In this document: positions 24,762 to 39,004 of the stretch, piece after piece | Numbering within the stretch: the stretch's first letter is position 1 | Layout of the letters: each line of letters starts with the position of its first letter | From: Elysia crispata | Taxonomy: Eukaryota > Mollusca > Gastropoda > Plakobranchidae | DNA: 64,000 bases | Reading direction: 5' to 3' | Assembly (NCBI GenBank): GCA_033675545.1 | Contig: JAWDGP010000269.1 | Coordinates: 926,001 to 990,000 of the forward strand | Program-made: the position numbers and the translations under genes | The notes under the pieces: generated by a model | The model's database searches: none | Told to the model about the DNA's origin: nothing | What the model saw: the letters and a program-made list of their open reading frames with translations, nothing else

Positions 24762-24888
24762 ACCGACCTAAGTTATCATTTTCCAAAAAAAACTTAATTT
24801 CCCTTTCCTTCCTGATCAACTCGGGCGTCCGTCCGTCTCTCTATTCGTCTGCCTTCCTCTGTCCTCCATCTCTCGCTCTCAGTCATAA

Positions 24889-25148
24889 GAGTAAAAGTAA
24901 AATTCCCCGAACTCGTCTCGAGCGTAGAGGAACCAGGAAAGTAAGGTCATACGACATTGTGAGGTAGTTTGCCATTGCTTTCCTCGCTGCCTTTTACTTT
25001 CGCCGAGTCTGAAGAGACCTGGCTACCCAATTAGACACAGGGGAGCTGAATTTTTTTTTAGCCCATACTGAGATTTGAACTCGGGACCTCTGGATTGGTA
25101 GCCAAGTGCGCTACCGACTTGACCACCGCTCACCGCTCTATGATATAT
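24889..25148 (-). mobile_element. tRNA-derived SINE, about 260 bp
   Basis: On the minus strand the head has an A box-like TGGTCAAGTCGG (25114-25125) and a B box GAGTTCAAATC (25072-25082), 31 bp apart as in tRNA promoters. The central body carries GGAAAGCAATGGCAAACTAC. This resembles the GGCAATGGCAAACCAC-type central segment found in several animal SINE families; I judge that from memory, not from an alignment. The 3' end is a TTTTAC-type short tandem. A 6-bp TCATAA at both borders (24883-24888 and 25149-25154) is a tentative target-site duplication. Confidence 0.7.
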
Positions 25149-26534
25149 TCATAACCCAAATATGAAATAATTTCCCGTACTTATTTTTCCACTTTTTGGG
25201 ATTACCGAGAACCCCACCCGAACCCTCTTCCCCCCCAAATCGCCCTAAAGCAACGGCGCCAGGACACCGTAGTACCTTGACAGTGTTTCTATCAGGGGCT
25301 CAAATCGGTTCGGTTCGACCCGACAATCTCTCGTCTCGGCACGTAATCACAGTGTCAAAGCCAGAACCCCCCGGCTAAAATGTTTTCAATTTTGCAACTG
25401 ACAACCTAGTTAGTCTTCTTGAGAGTCGGAGTCCCGAAGTGAATCAGATCTTACAGGACTGAACTCACCACAAGGAAATAAACTTGACGGTCCCGGAATT
25501 TAGCGAGTTAAAGACGTGCTCAAAGTAATCAATAATATATCCTTTAGACGCGTCCGATGTTTTAAATGATCATGTCTCTCAGAGTGATCTCCCCTTACCT
25601 TTTTTTTTTGTTTGTAAAAGATTGGGCGTTGGGTAGTTAATTTCGCTGTTTAGTAGACTTTAAAGTTAAAATAGATAGATATGCACCCGTAGATAGGTTG
25701 AGATAGTGTTCAGTACATTACAATCAGCGCCACGGTACAATCTTCTCTTTTCACCTCTCTAAAAAAAAAAATACTAGTTATGTTTGGTTATGCTGATGCA
25801 TATTTATATATTTATATCATGTGCTCATGTTTTTGTTTTGTTCAGTCTTTCCCATCCTCTGATAATAAAACTCTTTATTTTTTGTCCGCTTTTTTTAGAA
25901 CCCATCTTTCTCAATTTAAGCGTTTTAGAGTTTTTGTGATATGGTTTGTATCTCTTCATTATAGTGTGTTGTTGAATTCTTGTTTTTTTTTTTTATCTAC
26001 CGACGTCATTGTGCTTTTTTTCTTTTCTCTTGACTTTTTTTTGTATTTTTGAACTCCGTTTTCCTAATGTTTCTACATACATTTGTAAAGTGTTCTTATT
26101 TTCTATCTTTTCTAAATACAGTAAGCATTTTCTTGCATTTTTTAACCCTATATGGCTTTTACTCTACTACTGCTAACATAATTATATCCTTGAATCTATG
26201 CTCCAGTGTCCTGTACCTCATATCCCTCTTCAAGTATCCCTAATTTTTTAGTTTGTTTCATTTTACTTCAATGTCTCCGTTATGGTAGGGCGTATCTGAA
26301 TTTCTCTTATATATATATATATCTCAAATATTCTCATGTCTGAACCGGATACATTTGTCTCTTTGATCAGTGTGTCATCGAGTTTATGTGATATTTGAAC
26401 CACTTGTTTTTATTAGTCCGTTATAGGATAATCCCGTTGTCCTTTTGGTCTTAGTCTGCTTATGTATCCAACGTTTCGTGTTAGTCATATTACTATCTTA
26501 CGTGCCCAAACGCAAGATTTTATGTATGTAGGAT

Positions 26535-26565
<31 letters not shown>

Positions 26566-27629
26566 ATTTTTATATATATATATATAATTATATATCTGTT
26601 TATATTATTTATTTTTATTTTAATTTTTTCTTTACTGTTACAGCCTTCATTCCTTTACTGCTGTAGACCTGTACTTTGTTTATTTGGATCACACAGACCT
26701 GTTTTACAGTGTTCCTGTGTTCCATGATTTAGGCAGTTTTGAAACCTTCTGTTTTCATTATCAATCACTATACTTTTACATTTTAGTGCCTATTTTTAAA
26801 TTCTGAAAATTTTGTATTTATATTTTTTTTTCTCTTTACTTCTCCAATCAAACCCGAAATAAACAATAAACCTATCACTGAAACTAAATACTTTAATTCA
26901 CGCACTTTAAATAAAGTGATTTGTTTTCACTGTTCCAGGCAACATAGTACACAATTCCCTGGTGTTGGCATTAAATAAAACTTTTAGCGAGACCTTCTAC
27001 TTAATCCAATAATTAAATTGTTATGCAGATTAAAAAAAAATTGAACACCATTACCATTCACAACTCTAAGCGCCTGGTTCTTATCAATTTCTCGTTTATC
27101 ATCTATTAGCAGGGATAAAGCATTAACGACTTAGGAAAACCTCAGTCTTTTAAAGCGTTCTGTGCTACTTATTGTTACAACTGATGCGCATCAGAGACGA
27201 TAAGTATGGTCCAACTCCTACTGTTCTTAGCAGTGACGTCACTCTTTTGCTCCATATTAATTTTAACAATCTGTCGTTTCATCTGGGGAATCTAAAACTT
27301 AGGGAACGTATTAAGTTCTTAAAACATGAAATAAACTACGCGTATATCTACAATTTTTAAAATAGTTGTTCGCTCATTTTTAAGAACTTCAGATTATGTT
27401 GCAGTGCTTGGATTTTATTTAACGTGAGGCTGTAAAATGAGCTTCCTATCACAATTGCGTCCTTGTAACGTCCTTAAAATAATATATTTCTCGTATGTGA
27501 TGTAAACCCTCGGAACACAAAGCAACTGAATCCTTTGCTCTTTGTACAAACAATCAGCGGTAGGTTTTAGGGGTGTTGCATCAACCTCGCTACCTTTATA
27601 CTACACTTCTCTCCTTCTTTACCTCTATC
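25149..27629. other. Unique non-coding DNA
   Basis: GC-richer at about 25190-25530, then strongly T-rich. Short (TA)n tracts lie near 26309-26322 and 26530-26593. No exon or known repeat recognised. A GGTTCGACCC box near 25310 lacks a partner A box. Confidence 0.5.
27233..27242. promoter_or_regulatory. Perfect 10-bp CRE palindrome
   Basis: GTGACGTCAC is a full CRE with matching flanks, the second perfect TGACGTCA in this window. It has no visible promoter context. Confidence 0.25.
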
Positions 27630-27633
27630 TGTG

Positions 27634-27707
<74 letters not shown>

Positions 27708-27768
27708 CCTCTTCCTCTTTTCTATTTTCATCTTTCTCTATTGCCTCTTTATCTATCTCGTTTTTCCC

Positions 27769-27804
<36 letters not shown>
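27630..27804. repeat. (CTGT)n/(CT)n arrays
   Basis: Two CT arrays, about 27630-27702 and 27772-27804, are separated by degenerate pyrimidine sequence. CT-rich DNA continues to about 27900. Confidence 0.96.
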
Positions 27805-27807
<3 letters not shown>

Positions 27808-28130
27808 CTTCTCTCCTCTCGACCTCCCGCCCTCTATCCTTCTTGTCTGTCTATCGCATTCTGTCTTTTCACTCCCTCTGTCTCTTGTTTGTTTTTGCTC
27901 CCTGTGAGGCCTTCCTTTATCGTCTAAGCTCTACGAGTTTATTGGAATTTAGACAAGAGGCGGGCAGAGAAAAATAAACTGCGATCAGGATTGTTCAAAA
28001 GCATCGTCTTTCGAGTGCTTCAAACAATCTGCTACCTGGAATGGATGTAACAGCATGCTAGTATGTACAGCATTTCGCTCCAGGAAGTTTAGCCAGGTTG
28101 AATTTACACAGAAGGTTAGCTTTGTCTAGA

Positions 28131-29078
28131 TGGACCGATAAGTTTCGTTCTTGACTTATCTTAGAGATAATGCCAAAAGTTTTCGTATGGACCGATGGAT
28201 TACGTACGTTGTCGCCTAATTTTAAAGAATAATGCCAGAAACCAGTTTTGGTATGGACAAGGGATTACATTGTCGCCTTATCCTAGAGAATAACGCCAGA
28301 AAGCAGTTTTCGTATGGACAAGGGGTTACATTGTCGCCTTATCCTAGAGGATAACGCCAGAAAGCAGTTTTGGTATGGACGAGGGGTTACATTGTCGCCT
28401 TATCCTAGAGGATAACGCCAGAAAGCAGTTTTGGTATGGACGAGGGGTTACATTGTCGCCTTATCCTAGAGGATAATGCCAGAAAGCAGTTTTGGTATGG
28501 ACGAGGGGTTACATTGTCGCCTTATCCTAGAGGATAATGCCAGAAAACAGTTTTGGTATGGACGAGGGGTTACATTGTCGCCTTATCCTAGAGGATAATG
28601 CCAGAAAGCAGTTTTGGTATGGACGAGGGGTTACATTGTCGCCTTATCCTAGAGGATAATGCCAGAAAGCAGTTTTGGTATGGACGAGGGGTTACATTGT
28701 CGCCTTATCCTAGAGGATAATGCCAGAAAGCAGTTTTGGTATGGACGAGGGGTTACATTGTCGCCTTATCCTAGAGGATAATGCCAGAAAGCAGTTTTGG
28801 TATGGACGAGGGGTTACATTGTCGCCTTATCCTAGAGAATAACGCCAGAAAGCAGTTTTGGTATGGACGAGGGGTTACATTGTCGCCTTATCCTAGAGGA
28901 TAATGCCAGAAAGCAGTTTTGGTATGGACTGATGGTTTATGTTGTCGCCTTATCCTAGAGGATAATGTCAGAAAGCAGTTTTCGTAACTATGGACTGATG
29001 GATTATGTTGCCGCCTTATCTTAGAGAATTATGCCAGAAAGTAGTTTTCTTATGGATGGGTTGGGTTGTCGCACTGTA
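28131..29078. repeat. 61-bp minisatellite, about 15 copies
   Basis: Units contain GGGGTTACATTGTCGCC, a palindromic core and GCCAGAAAGCAGTTTTGG, with a 61-bp period. Central copies are nearly identical while copies at both edges are diverged, the pattern expected from expansion by unequal exchange. Each standard unit holds TATCCTAGAGGATA, a 6-bp-arm inverted repeat. Confidence 0.98.
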
Positions 29079-29629
29079 CCCATGTGATCGTGACCAGTAA
29101 AAATATAAGAAATTCTGTTGATGATTGGATTAAGGACGTCATTTTGAGGTTCATGTTATTTTAGGAAATTCTGCTGATAGTATAAGGTTTCATTCTCCGT
29201 TTATTCTTAGTATAAATATTGCCGTAATGTTTTAGTTTTGGATTTTTCTTTTTCCATTTTTTTAAATTATACGATAACAAGGTGCATAAAAAGATTTCAG
29301 CGACAAATGATTTATGTCAACACGTTTTGGCAAAAGGGTGATTATTCAATAAAATAATTAATGATCAATTATGCTGATATTTTGGAGATAAATTGAACAA
29401 CACAAATGATAACAACACTTCAGAGTGTTTTTTATTTCATAAGGCGAAAGAATATTTATAGCTAAGGGAAGATGTGGCCAAAGGTAAGACAAAATAAATC
29501 CTTTAGAAACAGTAAGAAACTCTGTGACATCATTAGGAGAAAATAGACTGCCATTGTAATATGCACCTGAATAATTATATTGATTTCTTTGTCATAATTA
29601 CCACCATTCTTCTCTCTCTCTGTATTTCT

Positions 29630-29632
<3 letters not shown>
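29079..29632. other. Unique AT-rich DNA
   Basis: No gene recognised. Confidence 0.5.

Positions 29633-29711
<79 letters not shown>
29633..29711. repeat. (CT)n array
   Basis: About 40 CT units. Glu-Arg repeat frames on the minus strand are not genes. Confidence 0.98.
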
Positions 29712-29715
<4 letters not shown>

Positions 29716-31019
29716 TCTCGCCTCGTTTCAAATGGCATGAGTTTATAAAAACGAGAATCGAGATGCAAAACTAAAGCGTTCCTCTTGACAACACGTACAT
29801 CTCTTATGTACCAAGACACTTACTTCATTCTTCTATGTCCTTATTGAAAAGGAGGTAAACATTTACTTACTAACAGGCAAGTAAACCGCTTAAGAGCCAA
29901 TCGCTTTAACCTGATAGTTAAATATTTACGTCAGAAAAGGTTATAATTACTGCATCTGACAAATCTAACATTCATAAGCGGAGCTAGTTTCCTACCCCTC
30001 CACCCCCCCCCCCCCCCCCCCTTTTACAAGAAGCAACCATAACCCCTTTTTAAAGAAATGCTAGTTTTTATGTTAATATTCCAACCTCCCACGTTTGAAA
30101 TAATTAGAAGTGTACTCAATAATTCTTTCCTGGAATAAAAGAACACTCTCTTTTTTATTTTAGATCCGAAGCGTTAGTATTTGAGCTCACTTCGACAGTT
30201 ACTGTAGCCGATGCACGTTTCTCTGATCTAGATCTGTGTGGCCTCACAGTAGCTGCTCTGTCTCTACCCAGTGCCAGTGGCCATTTCTTGTACTCACCAC
30301 AACTTCAATAGAAATCAATTACCGCACGTGAAAGCTTAGTCGTGTCGGTCCACCGATGGACTCAACTCCCGTTCATGCCTCATATAATAGTTAGCTCGAC
30401 AGATAAATTCCTCTTACATTGAACTCTTTTAAACCTTCTACTGCTCCGATTTCCATTGTTTTTGGGTTTTTCCCCTCTATATCTTTATTTCTGCCTCTGT
30501 CATTCTCTCTCACTCTTTCTCTTTCTCTCCATGCATCTATGAATCAATTTGTTTATTCCCCCTCCCTACTTCTATTCTTCTCCCTTTCCTAAAAAAATTC
30601 AGCAATTTTTTTATATTTTTTTCCTTTGTTTTGTTTGTTTTTGGTTTGTTTTTTTTTTTGGGTTGCTGTTTGTTTCCAGTTTGCTGTAATGTCATTGAAT
30701 CTCAAAATGATCAATACCTGTCTCAAAAAATTTTTACAAACCTCACACGCATAATGAAAGGCATATGTTGAAATCGATGTCTTCCGTACTTTGGCATTGA
30801 ACGGTCTTTATTTATAAATGCTTGATAGTTGTTGTGAGAGTAAATCACTAAGCACTGAAAATCGCCTTGATGCGCTGAAGCTTAAATCAAACCAACCAAT
30901 GTATCATGCGTAACAATCTAATGATTGATCAATCGATAAATATATAAATGAATACGGAATAAATGATCATGTTCCATCTTTCCATCTCGTATTTTCCCTT
31001 CTCACCTTCCAGAAAATTA
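29712..31019. other. Unique non-coding DNA
   Basis: It includes a long C run at about 30004-30020 and CT-rich sequence near 30490-30540. No gene recognised. Confidence 0.5.
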
Positions 31020-31440
31020 AGCTGATCTCGGTATTGACACAAGCCCTAACTGCGTGTTTCATGTTGAGAGAGTGAGCTGTAGCACTACAGGCTAATTAGA
31101 ACGAGAGGAGACACTTAACGTCAACCAACACGACGCAAACTATACTCTCCACGCCCATCAAACGGGGCCAGCTGGATCTGTGGAGCTGTGGAGAGGAAGA
31201 CCCTACAAGTTTAGGCTAGCACTAGAACTAGATCTAGATGTAGATGTAGATGTTGTTGATGTGGATGCATTTTCGAAGAAGCGAGTCTTCAAAGTTCAGT
31301 AATGACTAAGTAAATCTTGTATGGGGATAAATGCAGAGGACGTGATAAATGGGCAAGCAATTCTGACATTTGCAGCGTTATTGCGTGGTAATTTCAATTT
31401 TAATGGCGTTTTTCGCGTTTTGAGCGAGTTTTTTCTAATT
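31020..31440. promoter_or_regulatory. Balanced-composition island with homeodomain-like sites
   Basis: About 420 bp of complex sequence in AT-rich surroundings. It has a homeodomain core in GGCTAATTAGAAC near 31092, a block near 31155-31200 containing AACGGGGCCAGCTGG, a short TAGATG-type hexamer run near 31232-31256, and AATTTCAATTTTAATGG near 31390. It has no coherent open frame. It is a candidate conserved enhancer by composition only. Confidence 0.2.
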
Positions 31441-31824
31441 TTTTTTCCCCAAGATACAACATGCCATCTCTTATCTTGATTGCCCAAATTGTAGTTATCT
31501 TTTAAAATCTGGGAGTAATAGATTATACTCATATTTGCTTTCTTTTTTTTTAACTCTCCTTCTCTCATTATCTCTCTGTCCATGTCTTTTCCTCTCTATC
31601 TCCCTTTATCTCTCCCTCATTACTGAACACCTAAGTTTTTGTAAATAACGAGAAAGATCTTACCGTCAGACTGACATAGACAATTACGACGTCTTCTGTT
31701 AAAATTTATGTTACACTGAAGTGGCAATTAATGTCAAGGCAAATAAGAAGAAAAGAAACAGAAGTAGGCAGATACAGAGATAAAAAAAAGAAAAAGAAAG
31801 AGAAGCAGAGGAGGATGAGGAGGA

Positions 31825-31961
31825 GAAGGAGAAGAAGAAGAAGAAGAAGAAGAAGAAGAAGAAGAAGAAGAAGAAGAAGAAGAAGAAGAAGAAGAAGAAG
31901 AAGAAGAAGAAGAAGAAGAAGAAGAAGAAGAAGAAGAAGAAGAAAGAAAGAAAGAAAGAAA
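31825..31961. repeat. (GAA)n/(GAAA)n array
   Basis: About 40 GAA units end in (GAAA)n. Poly-Arg and poly-Leu/Phe/Ser frames across it are translated repeat. Confidence 0.98.
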
Positions 31962-32206
31962 TAAAAGTACATTGACAGCCATAGAGACAGGAACAGAGAA
32001 AGACATAATTTAGACAAAAAGACAATAGAAAAAAACAGGACAGCAGATAGAGACACAGAAAAAGTCAGACGAACAGACTGGGAGACGGAAGGCGACAGAA
32101 AGTAACGTTTGGAGCCGATTGCCCAAGGATATAATTATAACCAGGAAATCACAGACTTGGGAGTTGACGAAAGCCGTAATTCAGCACTTCTAGAGGATAC
32201 TTAAAT

Positions 32207-32232
32207 CCCCCCCCTCCCCTCCCTCCCCCCCC
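32207..32232 (-). other. Predicted G-quadruplex followed by poly-A
   Basis: On the minus strand this reads as four G runs (8, 3, 4 and 8 bases) separated by single A's, which fits a one-base-loop G-quadruplex. A plus-strand A run of about 15 begins at 32233, with AAAT/AAAAT repeats to about 32300. Confidence 0.6.
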
Positions 32233-32299
32233 AAAAAAAAAAAAAAATGAAATAAAAATAAAAATAAATAAATAAAACAAAATAAAATAAAATAAAAAA

Positions 32300-34015
<1,716 letters not shown>

Positions 34016-34519
34016 ATCAACGGCAGCGACAACTACAACATCAAAAATGAGATTAAAGAATTGAGAACAGCATCAAAAAGCAGGTGACTTCTTCTATAGA
34101 AGAAAAGAAAGATGAAAAATGAATTTAACAGATTATCAAACCGTTTGTCTATGAAAGGAGAAGATCTATACCGGGAGCATGTTGATAAATGTCAGTTGTT
34201 ACGGCTTAGGATGTGGTGATGTGTAAAGCGAGGAAGAATTATTTTGGAGAGTGAAATGTAAACAGTCAGGTTTATTATGATAACACTGGAGAGGTGAGTA
34301 ATTGCAAGGGCAGGCCAAGAATCGGTGTTCCGAGGTGAACCGTGTTCAATGTTTATCTCTGGGCTGATCAGACTTCTTATATAGCTTGAGGCACGGAGGA
34401 AAAATAGATTGACAGATGGAATGGAGATAGATCGATAGATAGGTAGATAGATATGTTGATGGTAGATTGTTTTATAAATCTAGGCGGATAAAATGTATTG
34501 GGAGTAGGAGACTGAGGAA
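34016..34519. other. Unique purine-rich DNA
   Basis: No gene. Short GATAGA-type repeats near 34425-34455. Confidence 0.5.
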
Positions 34520-34521
34520 TG

Positions 34522-34584
<63 letters not shown>

Positions 34585-34635
34585 CATGAAAGAGAGACGA
34601 AGATGGTCAATATAGAAGCTCAGAAAGAATAACAA

Positions 34636-34690
<55 letters not shown>

Positions 34691-34749
34691 GGGAGGGAGG
34701 GCATGAAAGAGAGACGAAGATGGTCAATATAGAAGCTCAGAAAGAATAA

Positions 34750-34798
<49 letters not shown>

Positions 34799-34882
34799 CA
34801 TGAAAGAGAGACGAAGATGGTCAATATAGAAGCTCAGAAAGAATAACAAAGGGAGAGAGAGAGAGAGAGAGGGGGGGGGGGG
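34520..34882. repeat. Compound repeat: (GA)n blocks joined by a copied 58-bp spacer
   Basis: Four (GA)n blocks are separated by three near-identical spacers near 34583, 34701 and 34797. Each spacer contains GGGCATGAAAGAGAGACGAA and then GAAGCTCAGAAAGAATAAC. The last block ends in a G12 run near 34871-34882. This is duplication of a GA-plus-spacer unit rather than simple slippage. Confidence 0.95.
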
Positions 34883-37555
34883 AGTGCGACACAGTCATAC
34901 AGGCAGATAAACAGACAAAGAAACAAATAACCGGTGGCAAAAAGAGGAATTATAAAAGGATAAGACAAACACAGCTCTAGGCAAAGAGGAACAGAGAAAG
35001 GAAGAGAGAAAGAAAGTCAGAGAAAGAGAAAATTAGTTGGAAGAGGAAAAAGATAAGATTGAGACATGGGGGAAGGAGGAAAGAAAGACACGTGTACTGA
35101 AAGAGAAGAGAAATAGATATTCGGAGAGGAATGCGGCCTAGTGGTTTGCTAAAGTGATGAGTGAAATTTCGCCGTGCCCGTGTCTAGCTTCAGGGCGATT
35201 GTACTGGCCTGACTGATAGAGCAGATAAACTGCCCCAGGCCTTTCACATTCAGGGCACCAGTATGAGGCCATCGCAGGGCGTGTGTGGTCAGGCATTATG
35301 GCAGTCTGGCACCCATGTGGAGGAACATGGCTGTTATCTAAAAATCTGCAATAAGCAACAGGTGAAAGAGAAAATGGACCTAGGAGTGTTAATTCTAAAC
35401 CTGAACTGAAGCTAAGCATTTAAATCCTGAGCGTTTCCGGTTGCAGCCAGTTAATGACTTGCTGATTGTTTTTACTGGCTATAAAGCAGAGGAGGTTAGT
35501 GTTGGCGAGATGTGAGTGCAGTGAGAGTGGAGGTTGAGCAAACATAATGGATTATGGAATACAGAAGAGCGAATAATTTTCAATGATTCTTTTAAAACTG
35601 TTCCTATTCTTAAATAGATAAAATTTATTGCTCATCCTTTGGTATCCTTAAAAATTTCAGGAAAAGAATTACTCATAATATTGATAAACTTTGGTTTATC
35701 CTAGCATGTGTTTTTGGATCTTTTGTCATCAATTTTAACCATGAAATCCAAGCCAAGAAATCTTTCGAAGATAGCCTTTTGACAACTTTAAAAAAGCCGA
35801 ATTTAAAAACAAATATATTTTCCAAAACGTCTACATGTGAACTAGTTCTAGTTTCTTAATCATACACATTATTAGTTACTCAAAATTGTCCAATGACATT
35901 GTTTTGAATAGAATTTCAGGATCCCATAATGGTATATTAAACGGAAAATTATCGCAGACTTTCTTAAGGCACTATGTTATATAGAGCTTTTTTTCTGATC
36001 AGCACGTCCAAATGTCTACGGGGATTATTGAAGGCCTGACTTTATGGTACTTTATCTTGCTCGCTTCATCGTCCACTAATGTTATGATTCATCCTCTCTG
36101 CTTTGTTTAATCTGGCGGGGGTTTATGTGCGCGAAATAAAGGTCTTACGATACTTTGTACGAGGCAGATTGGAACTTCTCCCAATCAACTCATCATAATT
36201 ATTAGTCCTCAAGTTCATTTCCAAATGAAAGTGAATACATATGCGATTGCTCATGCTTGCTTTCTAAAAAAAGGTCTTAAATCGGCTTCTTAGAAACAGT
36301 AAATTCTAAGCACGAACAGTGAGTCTGGGTGTGAGAATTGCCCCTTACTCTCTCTATCTGTCTCCGTGGATGAGGGATGCTCCTGGATGCAATGAGCTCC
36401 GGCTAGACGATGAGACCAGAATGTACGTGCCTGGAAGCGAGTGGCTGTGGACACAGATTGTATTGCAAGACGAGTGAGATGATATTTCCTGTACGTGCTG
36501 CCCGCTGGTCGAGTAGAAATGATACGCTCGGACTAGGATTTAGACCTCGCAGGAGAGTAATGAAATGGACTTGTTTGGAAATAGGCGAGGAAAAAGCACC
36601 GGCATTTTGAAAATGACTTGCTTGGCACGCAGGTCCACCCCTTTCCCAAAATAAGTTTGAACAAGCAGTTTTATGATGTCTCTCAATTTTTTACGTGGTT
36701 ATTTACACGTCAATTTCAAAACATTAAATACAACAGTTTTTGCAAAGCATATTGTAAACATAAACTTTTTACGTAGCTTGTATAACCATTTATGTAATTC
36801 ATTAACACTTCAAATAAAGGGAAAGAAAACAAGTTATGCCAAAGATTTTGTTTCACACAATATGGACTTCCAGTCTTGTATTTTTATGAATTCAGATTTC
36901 TGCGACTACTAGTAGCATTTTCTTTGCGAATCGACATAATACCACATAGACTTTTTACTACAAGGCGAGGCTTTTTAAGCGTGCGGAAGATGACAATCCG
37001 TAACGGAATTTGGTGAAGTGGAGTTCTTGAAGAGATTGAGTATATATAAAGAATGCTGTCTGGAAAATAAAATCTTCGAGCCAAATACGAGTCAATTATA
37101 TTTTTAGAGCAGTTTCCAACATTAAAAAGATTGAAATGCCATTATGTTGTTGCCCAGAGTTAAGCATGGTTACAAATATTAAAAGAAAAGTAATCATTCT
37201 ATACTATGGTGTTATTGACAGTATGATCATCATCTTGTTTCTTGTTCCAAACATTGTTAATAACGGTGAGCATGAAATTTAGTTAAGTTCACGCCCTCTG
37301 ACCTTTCGCGTCACTGTAGAATACAATTAGAGTTTGGGAACTTTGCTTCCATCTGTGCCCAGCCTTATGGGAGAATGTTTTGTCCTGATAGAATATATTT
37401 GAGGTTACGTTGGGATAATGAATAATATAGCTTCAAATGTTTTTTGTTTTTGTTTTTTTGTACGTGTGTGTAGTTTTCTGTAACAGAAGTTTTCAAGCTT
37501 CATATTTTCCCTTCTTGTTTATCGGTACTTTTTTTTATAATACTTTTTTCTTTCT
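34883..37555. other. Unique non-coding DNA with two GC-richer patches
   Basis: Balanced patches lie at about 35120-35350 and 36330-36600. The first holds a 93-codon minus frame and the second a 66-codon plus frame, both without recognisable domains. The remainder is AT-rich. Confidence 0.45.
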
Positions 37556-37557
37556 CC

Positions 37558-37608
<51 letters not shown>

Positions 37609-37668
37609 CCTCTATCTCTCTCTGTCTCTCTTCCTTTTTTTCTCCTACCTTCCTCTTTCTGACTGCCT

Positions 37669-37735
<67 letters not shown>
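37556..37735. repeat. C run plus two (CT)n arrays
   Basis: C13 near 37556-37568 continues into (CT)n to about 37605. Degenerate CT follows, then a second (CT)n at about 37673-37732. Confidence 0.96.
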
Positions 37736-38184
37736 ATCTCACTGACTCTCGTCTTTCCAATATCTTTCCTCCCCTTTACCCCTCTCTCTTTTGTCTACCC
37801 TTTCATTCTCTGTCTATCTGTCTGTCAGCCTGTCTGCCTGTCTGCATGTCTGTATTTTTCTATCTATCTATCCTTCTCTTATTCACCTAACAAATCGACC
37901 ACAATCATCCATACCTGTTAATTCTCCTGTCTAATTCTGCTAATCCAGCCCAAGCCGCCATAGATTGATCTACTAATCCATCAAGCTAGACGCTAGGATT
38001 TATGAACCTTGAACATCTGTCCAGCAATGTTTTTACCTGACTTTTCACACAAAATGATCGTAAGTTTCGAGAGAGCAGCTGCTGTCAGGTTGATTGCTGG
38101 TAGGTTTACAAACGGTTGAGCATTCAATTTTTTTGCAAAAATGAAGTTGGGAAAGGATAAACCCGAAAGTTAAAAAGAAGAGAA

Positions 38185-38187
<3 letters not shown>
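37736..38187. other. Unique DNA
   Basis: CTGT/CTAT remnants near 37810-37875. No gene. Confidence 0.5.
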
Positions 38188-38257
<70 letters not shown>

Positions 38258-38462
38258 CAGACAGACAGACAAACTGAGACAGAGAGAAAGAGGGAGGGAA
38301 AAAGATAAAAATGTATACTAGAATACAATTAGAAAATCAGAGAAGTATTTGAGGTTGTCCCAACCAAAATAAAAACAAAAGTAATTTTTCGATCCTTCGT
38401 AAAAAACCATGATTTAACGCCTAAGGGGAGAGAGAGATAGATAGACAGATATATAGAACGAT

Positions 38463-38544
<82 letters not shown>
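38188..38544. repeat. Two (GA)n arrays
   Basis: (GA)n at about 38188-38256 and 38466-38544, with GACA and GATA remnants beside them. Confidence 0.97.
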
Positions 38545-38546
<2 letters not shown>

Positions 38547-38921
38547 TGATAGCGTAATAATAACATGACATAAACAGTCTTTTGAATACTTGTGTGTTTT
38601 AGTTGGTTTTTGTTTTTTTTTTGTACTCTTTGAAAAACAGGGTGTAAAAATGCTCTATGATTAATTCATATATCACTCGCTAAGTATTTAAGTCCATTTT
38701 ACTAATCTAGAGAGGAGGAAAACGTCACTAGGCTTGCTTCAGTAACAGCCAGAGACTTTTAGTAAGTCTATAATTGACGGAGTTAAATTAAACAAATAAG
38801 AAATAAGAATATATAATTATATTAAAAGCTTTGAGCCTTAACATTCTCAATATGACCAGTAATAGTTTTAAGTTTTATCTGTGGCAAGGATCTTAATCTA
38901 TCTTATAAGTCTTAGAAAGAT

Positions 38922-38923
<2 letters not shown>
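38545..38923. other. Unique AT-rich DNA
   Basis: Nothing recognised. Confidence 0.5.

Positions 38924-39003
<80 letters not shown>
38924..39003. repeat. (GA)n array
   Basis: About 40 GA units with a single AAA interruption near the right end. Confidence 0.98.

Positions 39004-39004
<1 letters not shown>

Noticed and set aside
24960-24971. TGAGGTAGTTTG resembles the start of let-7.
   Set aside because: It lies inside the SINE body on the antisense strand, the following bases do not match let-7, and no precursor hairpin is visible.
25295-25330. GGTTCGACCC resembles a B box.
   Set aside because: No A box lies upstream at the expected distance.
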